The translations under genes were made by a program, and so were the position numbers. The notes beneath the pieces are model-generated. The model searched no databases and was not told the origin of the DNA. It saw only the letters and a list, made by a program, of their open reading frames with translations. Shown here piece after piece: positions 17,995 to 24,183 of a DNA stretch of 37,581 nucleotides (positions are counted from its first letter, which is position 1; each line of letters opens with the position of its first letter). Source of the DNA: Actinomycetota bacterium (GTDB lineage Bacteria; Actinomycetota; Acidimicrobiia; Acidimicrobiales; Ilumatobacteraceae). Where the stretch lies: positions 1-37,581 of the forward strand of contig VFZC01000022.1 in the NCBI GenBank assembly GCA_016871355.1, read 5' to 3'.

Positions 17995-19094
17995 CGTCGG
18001 CCCGTCGACTGGCCGTCGAAGCCCTGGCCCGAATCGAAGACGGTGGTGCGTACGCCAACTTGGTCCTTCCGTCGATGTTGCGGACGTCGTCGTTGTCCGA
18101 TGCCGACCGTCGCTTCGCCACCGAACTCGTCTACGGGACCACCCGGATGCGGCGTGCCTGTGACGCGGTGGTCGATCGGTTCGTCACCAAGGAGCCCGAT
18201 GCCGTCACGCGACGAGTCCTTCGACTCGGTGCGTATCAACTCGTGTTCGCGGGAGTGCCCGACCACGCCGCGGTGTCGGCCTCGGTCGATCTGGCACCCA
18301 AATCCACCCGATCGTTCGTGAACGCCGTGTTGCGACGCGTGGCGCGTACTCCCATGGTGTGGCCCGATGAGGCGATCCGTCTGTCGTATCCCGACTGGAT
18401 CATCGACGTGTTCGAGCGCGAGGTTCCGGGTGAAGCCACGCGGGCGCTCGAGCACATGAACACCGCGCCGCCGGTCACGCGACGCGACGACGGCTACGTG
18501 CAGGATCGTGCGAGTCAGATGGTGGTCGACGTCGCGGCCGCGCAACCACACGAGCGTGTTCTCGATGTCTGCGCCGGACCCGGTGGCAAATCCACTGGTT
18601 TGGCCGCATCGGGCGCGCACGTGATTGGGGCCGACGTGAGCGTCACGCGGTCCGCCTTGGTCGCGCGCAACGCCAAACAACTCGGCCAGAACGTTCCGGT
18701 GTTGGTGGCCGACGGTCGTCGACCACCTTTCGCGCGCGGCGCGTTCGATTGCGTCCTGGTCGATGCTCCGTGCTCGGGTCTCGGTGCGTTGCGCCGTCGC
18801 CCCGATGCGCGTTGGCGCATCACTCCCGACGACGTGAACGACTTGGTGTCGCTCCAGCGAGAGATCCTCGCCGCGTCGGCCGAACTGGTCGCTGCGGGCG
18901 GGCGATTGGTGTACAGCGTGTGCACCATCACGGCCGGTGAGTCGATCGACCATCGCACACCCGACGGGTTCGAGATCGACGACTCCGAACTACCCGAACC
19001 ATGGCAACGATTCGGATCCGGCCATCGTCTGCTACCGCACGTGTCCGACACCGACGGCATGGTGGTCGTCCGATACCGTCGAGTTCATGGCTGA
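17991..19094 (+). CDS. rsmB: 16S rRNA (cytosine-C5) methyltransferase RsmB family
   Basis: RsmB (Fmu/Sun) methylates C967 of 16S rRNA. The 367-residue protein has an N-terminal NusB-like RNA-binding domain (about 1-130: ARRLAVEALARIEDGGAYANLVL, then FATELVYGTTRMRRACD) and a C-terminal SAM domain with motif I VLDVCAGPGGKSTGLAA (near 190-206). Both catalytic Cys motifs of m5C enzymes are present: DAPCSGLGALRRRPD and YSVCTI. It is shorter than the ~430 residues of E. coli RsmB, mostly in linker regions, with no motif lost. The start ATG 17991 overlaps the fmt stop. The end overlaps the next gene by eight bases. Confidence 0.93.
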   Translation: MTSARRLAVEALARIEDGGAYANLVLPSMLRTSSLSDADRRFATELVYGTTRMRRACDAVVDRFVTKEPDAVTRRVLRLGAYQLVFAGVPDHAAVSASVDLAPKSTRSFVNAVLRRVARTPMVWPDEAIRLSYPDWIIDVFEREVPGEATRALEHMNTAPPVTRRDDGYVQDRASQMVVDVAAAQPHERVLDVCAGPGGKSTGLAASGAHVIGADVSVTRSALVARNAKQLGQNVPVLVADGRRPPFARGAFDCVLVDAPCSGLGALRRRPDARWRITPDDVNDLVSLQREILAASAELVAAGGRLVYSVCTITAGESIDHRTPDGFEIDDSELPEPWQRFGSGHRLLPHVSDTDGMVVVRYRRVHG

Positions 19095-19560
19095 TCTGCT
19101 CGCCAAGGTGCTCACCGTGAGCGACGGTGTGGTTCACGGTACGCGCGACGATCTGTCGGGAGCCGCTCTCGCCGATGCGCTCACCGCGGCCGGTTTCACG
19201 GTGGTCGAGCGAGCTCTCACCGCCGACGGTGCCGACGAAGTGGCCCGCGCTCTCCTGGGTCTGTGCGACGGCTTCGCCGGTCTGGTGGTCACCACCGGCG
19301 GTACCGGATTCGCACCGCGCGACCAGACGCCCGAAGGAACACGCCGTGTGATCGAACGCGAGGCCCCCGGTCTGGCCGAGGCCATGCGACTCGTGAGTCC
19401 ATTGGGTCGACTGTCGCGGGGGATCGCCGGTGTGCGCGGTCAGTCCATCGTGTGCAACACACCGGGTTCGCCCAAGGGTTGTGTCGAACAGATCAATGCC
19501 ATCGTCGACGTGCTGCCGCACGCGCTGCGCCTCCTGGCCGAAACTCCCACGAATCACTGA
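19087..19560 (+). CDS. MoaB/MogA-family molybdopterin-binding protein
   Basis: The 157-residue protein is a single MoCF-binding domain. The pterin-binding motif VVTTGGTGFAPRDQTPEGTRRVIEREAPGLAEAMR is complete (TTGGTG near 73-78 and DxTPE near 83-87), and the C-terminal CNTPGSPKGCVEQINAI matches the family. Such proteins adenylate molybdopterin (MogA) or are close relatives of that enzyme (MoaB), and I cannot decide between them. No other molybdenum cofactor genes are in the window, so its presence beside rsmB is probably a matter of transcription rather than pathway. ATG 19087 overlaps the rsmB stop by eight bases. Confidence 0.85.
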   Translation: MADLLAKVLTVSDGVVHGTRDDLSGAALADALTAAGFTVVERALTADGADEVARALLGLCDGFAGLVVTTGGTGFAPRDQTPEGTRRVIEREAPGLAEAMRLVSPLGRLSRGIAGVRGQSIVCNTPGSPKGCVEQINAIVDVLPHALRLLAETPTNH

Positions 19561-19572
19561 AGGCCGGCCCGA

Positions 19573-19578
19573 TAGCGT
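19573..19578 (+). promoter_or_regulatory. Possible -10 for leaderless hisG transcription
   Basis: TAGCGT lies eight bases before GTG 19587 in the 26-base gap after the MoaB-like gene. No ribosome site is visible. The spacing favours GTG 19587 over GTG 19581 as the start. Confidence 0.4.
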
Positions 19579-19586
19579 TCGTGGTC

Positions 19587-20459
19587 GTGTTACGGCTCGT
19601 CGTTCCCAAGGGTTCTTTGGAGAAGGCCACCTTCGATTTGTTCGAGGCGGCCGATCTGCCCATTCGTCGTTCGTCGAGCGTCGACTACAAGGCCAGCATC
19701 GACGATCCGCGCATCGCCGAGGTTCGCATCCTGCGCCCGCAGGAAATCCCGCAGTACGTGGCCGAGGGACTCTTCGACGTCGGAATCACCGGTCGCGACT
19801 GGGTGGAAGAGACCCAGAGCGACGTGCAGAGTCTGGGCGAGTTGAAGTACTCGAAGGCCACGTCCGATCCGGTGAAGGTCGTGGTGGCGGTGGCGGGCGA
19901 CTCGACGGCGTCGTCGGTGGCCGATCTTCCGCAAGGTGTGCGCGTGAGCACCGAATACCCGGGTCTCACCAAGCGCTTCTTCGCGTCGCGCGGAATCGAT
20001 GCCGACGTGCGCCTGTCGTACGGCGCCTCCGAAGCCAAGATTCCCGACATCGCCGACTGCATCGTCGACATCACCGAGACGGGTCGTGCGTTGCGTGCGG
20101 CCGGCCTGCGCGTGGTCGACACCATGCTCGTGTCGTACACCGAGATGATCGCCAATCCCGTGGCCTACGCCGATCCGGCCAAGCGCCACGCGATGGGTCA
20201 ACTCATGACGTTGTTGCTCGGCACACTCGATGCGCGCGGCAAGGTGTTGGTGAAGTTGAACGTGGGGGCCGACGATCTCGCCAAGGTGTTGGCGGTGTTG
20301 CCATCGGCCAAGTCGCCCACCATCAGCGAGTTGGCCGGGGGCGGATACGCCGTCGAGTCGGTGGTCGAGAAGTTTTCGATCAACACGCTCATTCCGGCGC
20401 TCAAGGACGCGGGCGCGTCCGACCTGCTCGAGATCCCGATCGCCAAGATCGTCGCCTGA
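19587..20459 (+). CDS. hisG: ATP phosphoribosyltransferase, long form
   Basis: HisG joins ATP and PRPP in the first, feedback-inhibited step of histidine synthesis. The product is 290 residues, the long hexameric form, which works without HisZ and carries a C-terminal ACT-like regulatory domain (about 205-290: LVKLNVGADDLAKVLAVLPSAKSPTISEL) for histidine inhibition. The N-terminus LRLVVPKGSLEKATFDLFEAA and the PRPP-loop-like IVDITETGRALRAAGLRV are typical. The start is GTG 19587 (or 19581); longer in-frame starts run back through the preceding gene. hisE, which often precedes hisG in actinobacteria, is not here. Confidence 0.95.
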   Translation: MLRLVVPKGSLEKATFDLFEAADLPIRRSSSVDYKASIDDPRIAEVRILRPQEIPQYVAEGLFDVGITGRDWVEETQSDVQSLGELKYSKATSDPVKVVVAVAGDSTASSVADLPQGVRVSTEYPGLTKRFFASRGIDADVRLSYGASEAKIPDIADCIVDITETGRALRAAGLRVVDTMLVSYTEMIANPVAYADPAKRHAMGQLMTLLLGTLDARGKVLVKLNVGADDLAKVLAVLPSAKSPTISELAGGGYAVESVVEKFSINTLIPALKDAGASDLLEIPIAKIVA

Positions 20460-20460
20460 C

Positions 20461-20670
20461 ATGACCGCGCGGTCGTCACGCCGGCGCGGTGTCGTGGTCG
20501 AGTTCGACGCGCACATCGGACTCGGAGTGGTCGAGAGCCAAGGCGAACGATTCGCGTTCCACTGTGTGGAGATCGCCGAGGGGTCACGCGAGGTGGCGGT
20601 GGGGGAGTCGGTCGAATTCGAGGTTCGCGAGAAGTTCGCCCGCCCCGAAGCGTTCGGCCTGCGCCGCTAG
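20461..20670 (+). CDS. Small cold-shock-domain-like protein
   Basis: The 69-residue product resembles a cold-shock OB fold: RRGVVVEFDAHIGLGVV corresponds to the first strands (usual GTVKWFNxxKGFG) and FAFHCVEIAEGSREVAVGESVEFEV to the FVHxSAI-like second half with its G..V.FEV end. The aromatic RNP residues are mostly replaced, with Phe-Ala-Phe-His remaining of RNP2, so nucleic-acid binding is likely but altered. It starts one base after the hisG stop and is probably co-transcribed with it. Its TAG stop shares CTAG with the convergent gene. Its role is unknown. Confidence 0.72.
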   Translation: MTARSSRRRGVVVEFDAHIGLGVVESQGERFAFHCVEIAEGSREVAVGESVEFEVREKFARPEAFGLRR

Positions 20671-20996
20671 CCCGTGATCTGCACGAAAGCCAAGCGAATG
20701 TTGCTCAGCGCATCGCCGAGAACGGCCGCATCGGGGCCCAGGCGATCGCCCAGACCGTCCACCAAACAGGCCAACGCGTCGATGGAGAGCGCGGCCGCCC
20801 CGAGATCGGGGGGTGTGGCCGTCAGGTGGATGGCGGCCAACTCGTAGAGCCCCATCGCGTGGTTCACGACCACGACTTCGGCGGGCACTTCGGCCAGGCG
20901 ACGGCGGGCCTCGGCCAGGGCTTCCATCGACTCCTCGAGCTGCGATTCGTCGGGTTCGGGTTCGGTCGAGAAGGGGTGGGAATCGGCGGTCGTCAT
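20667..20996 (-). CDS. DUF1844-like small conserved protein
   Basis: The 109-residue product has an acidic, charged N-terminus (1-35) and a helical, Ala/Leu-rich part (about 40-105: VVVNHAMGLYELAAIHL, AALSIDALACLVDGLGDRLG, LGDALSNIRLAFVQI). That pattern, ending in a helix with LxxIRLAFVQ, resembles DUF1844, a small family found upstream of infC in actinobacteria. The position here, divergent from infC, fits. No catalytic motif or membrane segment is visible. The function is unknown; proximity to translation genes is the only hint. The ATG at 20996 is the only good start. Confidence 0.7.
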   Translation of the reverse strand: MTTADSHPFSTEPEPDESQLEESMEALAEARRRLAEVPAEVVVVNHAMGLYELAAIHLTATPPDLGAAALSIDALACLVDGLGDRLGPDAAVLGDALSNIRLAFVQITG

Positions 20997-21001
20997 GGGT
21001 T

Positions 21002-21029
21002 TTGCCTCGTCGGGCGGTTACCCTACAAG
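21002..21029 (+). promoter_or_regulatory. Possible promoter for infC-rpmI-rplT, overlapping a divergent -10
   Basis: TTGCCT (21002-21007) and TACAAG (21024-21029) are 16 bases apart; TACCCT (21019-21024) is an alternative -10. On the minus strand TAGGGT (21025-21020) could serve the DUF1844-like gene. The two directions would compete. Assignment is tentative. Confidence 0.35.
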
Positions 21030-21046
21030 GCCACAACTCAAGCGAA

Positions 21047-21139
21047 GTGGGGTTCGCCCCCACCTGGCCACGACCAGCGTGCGTCAGGTCAGTCTGAGCG
21101 AGCGCTGCTCGCCTCCGATCGGCTTCGCGTCGTCCGATC
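21047..21139 (+). promoter_or_regulatory. Structured 5' leader of the infC operon
   Basis: Three hairpins can form in the ~145-base leader: GTGGGG (21047-21052) with CCCCAC (21058-21063); GCGAG (21098-21102) with CTCGC (21108-21112); GATCGG (21117-21122) with CCGATC (21134-21139). Leaders of infC-rpmI-rplT are autoregulated by IF3 or L20 in other bacteria. Whether one of these is an L20 site or attenuator cannot be told here. Confidence 0.45.
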
Positions 21140-21175
21140 TAGGGAGGCAAACCCTTTGCACAAGAGAGAGCAGCC

Positions 21176-21805
21176 ATAGCACCGCCGCAGAACGAACCTC
21201 GCTACAACGAACGCATTCGTGCTCGTGACGTGAGGGTGATCGGCCCCGACGGAGCCCAGTTCGGTATCAAGCCTCTGCCCGAGGCGCTGAGCCTGGCTCG
21301 TGAACTCGACCTCGATTTGGTCGAAGTGGCCCCCACGGCCACACCGCCGGTGTGTCGCATCATGGACTACGGCAAGTTCCGCTACGAGGAGAGCCAGCGT
21401 CTGCGCGAAGCGCGCAAGAAGGCGTCGCACGTGACGGTGAAGGAAGTCAAGTTCCGACCCAAGATCGGAAAGGGTGACTTCGACACCAAGGTTCGTCACG
21501 TGCAGGAGTTCCTCGAAGACGGCCACAAGGTGAAAGTGACGTTGCAGTTCCGTGGCCGCGAGATGGCTCACCCCGAACTCGGCAGCCGGATCCTGGATGG
21601 TGTGCTCGAACAAGTCGGTTCCATCGCCAAGGTGGAAACGCAGGCGCGACTCGAAGGTCGCAACATGACTCTCGTGCTCATTCCCGACAAGAAGCCCGCA
21701 ACGAAGAAGACCTCCAAGTCCGTTGGTCCGGCTTCAACGACCGATACAGCCTCTGAGACAGTCACCGAGACAGTCACCGAATCAGCCCCACAACCAACAG
21801 AGTGA
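21176..21805 (+). CDS. infC: Translation initiation factor IF-3, apparently starting at ATA
   Basis: IF3 keeps 30S subunits free and rejects wrong start codons. The core is clear: PRYNERIRARDVRVIGPDGAQFGIKPLPEAL, then LDLVEVAPTATPPVCRIMDYGK, and a C-domain with VKEVKFRPKIGKGDFDTKVRHVQEFLEDGHKVKV. From the upstream stop at 21140 to GTG 21230 the frame holds no ATG, GTG or TTG, yet PRYNERIRARDV, strongly conserved, lies in between. ATA 21176, after AAGAGAGAG, gives 209 residues with a normal N-terminus. infC of E. coli starts with AUU, which IF3 uses for autoregulation. The C-terminal ~35 residues are a Lys-rich then Thr/Glu-rich tail with a repeated ETVTE. Confidence 0.9.
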   Translation: MAPPQNEPRYNERIRARDVRVIGPDGAQFGIKPLPEALSLARELDLDLVEVAPTATPPVCRIMDYGKFRYEESQRLREARKKASHVTVKEVKFRPKIGKGDFDTKVRHVQEFLEDGHKVKVTLQFRGREMAHPELGSRILDGVLEQVGSIAKVETQARLEGRNMTLVLIPDKKPATKKTSKSVGPASTTDTASETVTETVTESAPQPTE

Positions 21806-21812
21806 GGAAGCA

Positions 21813-22010
21813 ATGCCCAAGATGAAGACCAGCAAGACGGCCGCCAAGCGGTTCCGCAAGACCGGAACCGGCAAACTGCGCCGCCTCCAGCAGAACCGCC
21901 AGCACCTCTTCGAGAAGAAGCCGTCCACCCGCACCCGTCGCCTCGACGGCATGGTCGACGTTCACTCGGGTGACGAGAAGAAGATCAAGCGTCTTCTCGC
22001 CGAGCGCTGA
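21813..22010 (+). CDS. rpmI: 50S ribosomal protein L35
   Basis: The 65-residue, very basic protein has the L35 signature PKMKTSKTAAKRFRKTGTGKLRR at its start and KPSTRTRRLDG in the middle. L35 is a late-assembly protein of the large ribosomal subunit. GAGGAAG gives a ribosome site just upstream of the ATG, and the gene follows infC by seven bases in the universal infC-rpmI-rplT order. I place the start at ATG 21813; the earlier in-frame start at 21723 lies inside infC. Confidence 0.97.
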   Translation: MPKMKTSKTAAKRFRKTGTGKLRRLQQNRQHLFEKKPSTRTRRLDGMVDVHSGDEKKIKRLLAER

Positions 22011-22054
22011 GCAGTTCCGTCCCGTCGTCCCCCACTGAGTAAAGGAAAGTCGAA

Positions 22055-22411
22055 ATGGCCAGAGTCAAGCGTTCGGTCAACGCCAAGAAGAAGCGCCGCC
22101 AGATCCTCGAGCGCGCCAAGGGCTACTACGGCAACAAGAGCCGTTCGGTCCGCGCCGCCAACGAGCAGGTGATGAAGTCGGGGCAGTACGCGTTCCGCGA
22201 CCGCCGCGCCAAGAAGGGTGAGTTTCGTCGTCTGTGGATCCAGCGCATCAACGCTGCCTGCCGTCTGAACGACATCAGCTACTCGCGTTTCATCGCCGGC
22301 CTCAATGCCGCCGGCATCGAAGTCGACCGCAAGATCCTCGCCGATCTCGCCGTCACCGATGCGGCCGCCTTCTCCAAGTTGGTGGCCACCGCCAAGGCTG
22401 CCCTTGGCTGA
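22055..22411 (+). CDS. rplT: 50S ribosomal protein L20
   Basis: L20 binds 23S rRNA early in large-subunit assembly and represses its own operon in several bacteria. The 118 residues show the typical [29 protein letters not shown] start and [25 protein letters not shown] (about 60-84). The ATG is preceded by AAAGGAAAG. A 44-base spacer separates it from rpmI. It is the last gene before the SpoU-type methyltransferase, which begins three bases after its stop. Confidence 0.97.
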   Translation: MARVKRSVNAKKKRRQILERAKGYYGNKSRSVRAANEQVMKSGQYAFRDRRAKKGEFRRLWIQRINAACRLNDISYSRFIAGLNAAGIEVDRKILADLAVTDAAAFSKLVATAKAALG

Positions 22412-22414
22412 CGT

Positions 22415-23173
22415 GTGAGTACCGGTCTCGGTCTCACCAACCAGCACGTTCAACGACTGCGGCGCCTGATCGGGCGTCGCAATTCGCGTATCGAGGAGAA
22501 CGCGCTCGTGATCGACGGGCCCGTGCTCGTGGCCGAGGCGGTCGCGGCTGGCCTCGACTTCGAAGCACAGTTCCTCGCACCGGACGCATCACCCATCGCA
22601 GGTGCGGGCACCGTGCATCGCCTCGCTGACGGAGTGCTCGACAAGGTGGCCGACACCGAGTCGCCCAACGGCATCGTGGCCATCGCTCGCCGTCGGGCCG
22701 TGGCGCCCGATGCACTCGCGTCGGCCACCTTCGTGGTGGTGGCCGACGGTGTGTCCGATCCGGGCAACCTCGGAACCATCCTGCGTTCGGCCGAAGCCGC
22801 CGGTGTGCACGCGGTGGTAGTCACCGCCGGGACCGTCGACCCCACCAATCCGAAGTGTGTGCGCGCCTCGGCCGGTTCGTTGTTCCGTCTGCCCGTCATC
22901 GAAGTCGAATCGCTCGCCGCACTCGGTTCCGATCTGGTTCTGGTGGGCACCTCGTCGCATGCCGGCACCGACATGTGGTCGTTCGACTTCACGCGCCCGA
23001 TCGCCATCGTGCTGGGTCACGAGGCTCATGGCATGAGTTCCGATGCGCCCGTTCACGAGTGGGTGTCCATTCCTCACGTGGGTCGAACCGAGAGCCTGAA
23101 CGTGGCCATGGCCGCCACGGTGCTGTGCTTCGAAGTTGCTCGTCAGCGACGCGGCCGAAACGGTACGGTTTGA
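22415..23173 (+). CDS. SpoU/TrmH-family rRNA 2'-O-methyltransferase
   Basis: The 252-residue protein has an N-terminal substrate-binding domain (LRRLIGRRNSRIEENALVIDGPVLVAEA) and a C-terminal SPOUT knot. The three SpoU motifs are clear: GVSDPGNLGTILRSAEAAGV (motif 1, near 112-131), VLGHEAHGMSSD (motif 2, near 196-207) and SIPHVGRTESLNVAMAATVLCFE (motif 3, near 213-235). Such enzymes methylate a ribose in 23S rRNA; actinobacterial members between rplT and pheS include relatives of the thiostrepton-resistance enzyme. The exact nucleotide is not known. The start is GTG 22415, just after rplT. Confidence 0.9.
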   Translation: MSTGLGLTNQHVQRLRRLIGRRNSRIEENALVIDGPVLVAEAVAAGLDFEAQFLAPDASPIAGAGTVHRLADGVLDKVADTESPNGIVAIARRRAVAPDALASATFVVVADGVSDPGNLGTILRSAEAAGVHAVVVTAGTVDPTNPKCVRASAGSLFRLPVIEVESLAALGSDLVLVGTSSHAGTDMWSFDFTRPIAIVLGHEAHGMSSDAPVHEWVSIPHVGRTESLNVAMAATVLCFEVARQRRGRNGTV

Positions 23174-23180
23174 TCTACTC

Positions 23181-24182
23181 ATGATCGCCGACATCGACGC
23201 CGCCCGAGCCGCCGCCGTGGCCAGTATCGCGAGTGCGGCGACGGTCGACGATCTGCGTCGTCTCGACGCCGATCTGCTCGGCAAGAAGGGTCCGCTCGCA
23301 CAGTTGAAGGCCGGACTCGGCAAGTTGGCCACGGTCGACGAGAAGAAGGCCATGGGTGCCGCGCTGAACGATGCGATGACTGCGGTGCAATCGGCGCTCG
23401 ACGAACGGCGTGCGGTGTTGGCCCGAGCCGAGCGTGACGTGCAGTTGGCGGCCGAGGCGCTCGATCTCACCGAGTTCGTGAAGTCACCCACGCGGGGTCG
23501 GGCCCACTTGGTGACTCAGGCCTGGGAGCGTCTCGAAGACGTGTTCGTGGGTCTCGGATTCCAGATCGCCGAAGGGCCCGAAGTGGAGACCGATTGGTAC
23601 AACTTCGAGGCGCTCAACATGCCGCCGTCGCACCCGGCGCGCAGTATGCACGACACGTTCTACGTCGACCACGGTGCGCCTGGAAGCACGGTGTTGCGCA
23701 CGCACACCTCGCCGGTTCAGATCCGCGTGATGCAGGCCATCCAGCCGCCCATCTACATGGTGATGCCGGGTCGAGTGTTCCGCAACGAGACCACCGACGC
23801 CACGCACCTCGCCGTGTTCCATCAGATCGAAGGTCTGGTGATCGATCGCGGTATCACGCTGGCCGATCTGGCCGGCACCATCGACGCGTTCACGAAGGCC
23901 TTCTTCGGCACCGAGTTCGGCAGCCGTCTGCGGCCCTCGTACTTCCCGTTCACCGAGCCGTCGGCCGAGTTCGACATCCGCACGCCCCAGGGTGACTGGC
24001 TCGAACTCGGTGGTTGCGGCATGGTGCACCCCAACGTGCTGCGCGCCGGCGGTCTCGATCCCGAGGAGTGGAGCGGTTTCGCGTTCGGCTTCGGAATCGA
24101 TCGCATGGCCAAGGAGCGCCACGGCGTGGGCGACGTGCGCGAGATGTACACCAACGACATCCGGTTCATCGAGCAGTTCTGA
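23181..24182 (+). CDS. pheS: Phenylalanyl-tRNA synthetase alpha subunit
   Basis: PheS carries the class II catalytic core of the PheST tetramer. In the 333-residue protein the N-terminal coiled coil (about 1-85) binds tRNA. Motif 1 is near GRAHLVTQAWERLEDVFVGLGF, motif 2 is RVFRNETTDATHLAVFHQIEGLV, and motif 3 is FGFGIDRMAKERHGV close to the C-terminus. FEALNMPPSHPARSMHDTFY is the family's adenylate-site segment. I place the start at ATG 23181, seven bases after the SpoU gene. The short gap rules out a T-box leader. Confidence 0.96.
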   Translation: MIADIDAARAAAVASIASAATVDDLRRLDADLLGKKGPLAQLKAGLGKLATVDEKKAMGAALNDAMTAVQSALDERRAVLARAERDVQLAAEALDLTEFVKSPTRGRAHLVTQAWERLEDVFVGLGFQIAEGPEVETDWYNFEALNMPPSHPARSMHDTFYVDHGAPGSTVLRTHTSPVQIRVMQAIQPPIYMVMPGRVFRNETTDATHLAVFHQIEGLVIDRGITLADLAGTIDAFTKAFFGTEFGSRLRPSYFPFTEPSAEFDIRTPQGDWLELGGCGMVHPNVLRAGGLDPEEWSGFAFGFGIDRMAKERHGVGDVREMYTNDIRFIEQF

Positions 24183-24183
24183 C

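Noticed and set aside
23174-23180. T-box or attenuator before pheS
   Set aside because: The gap is seven bases; there is no room for a leader structure.
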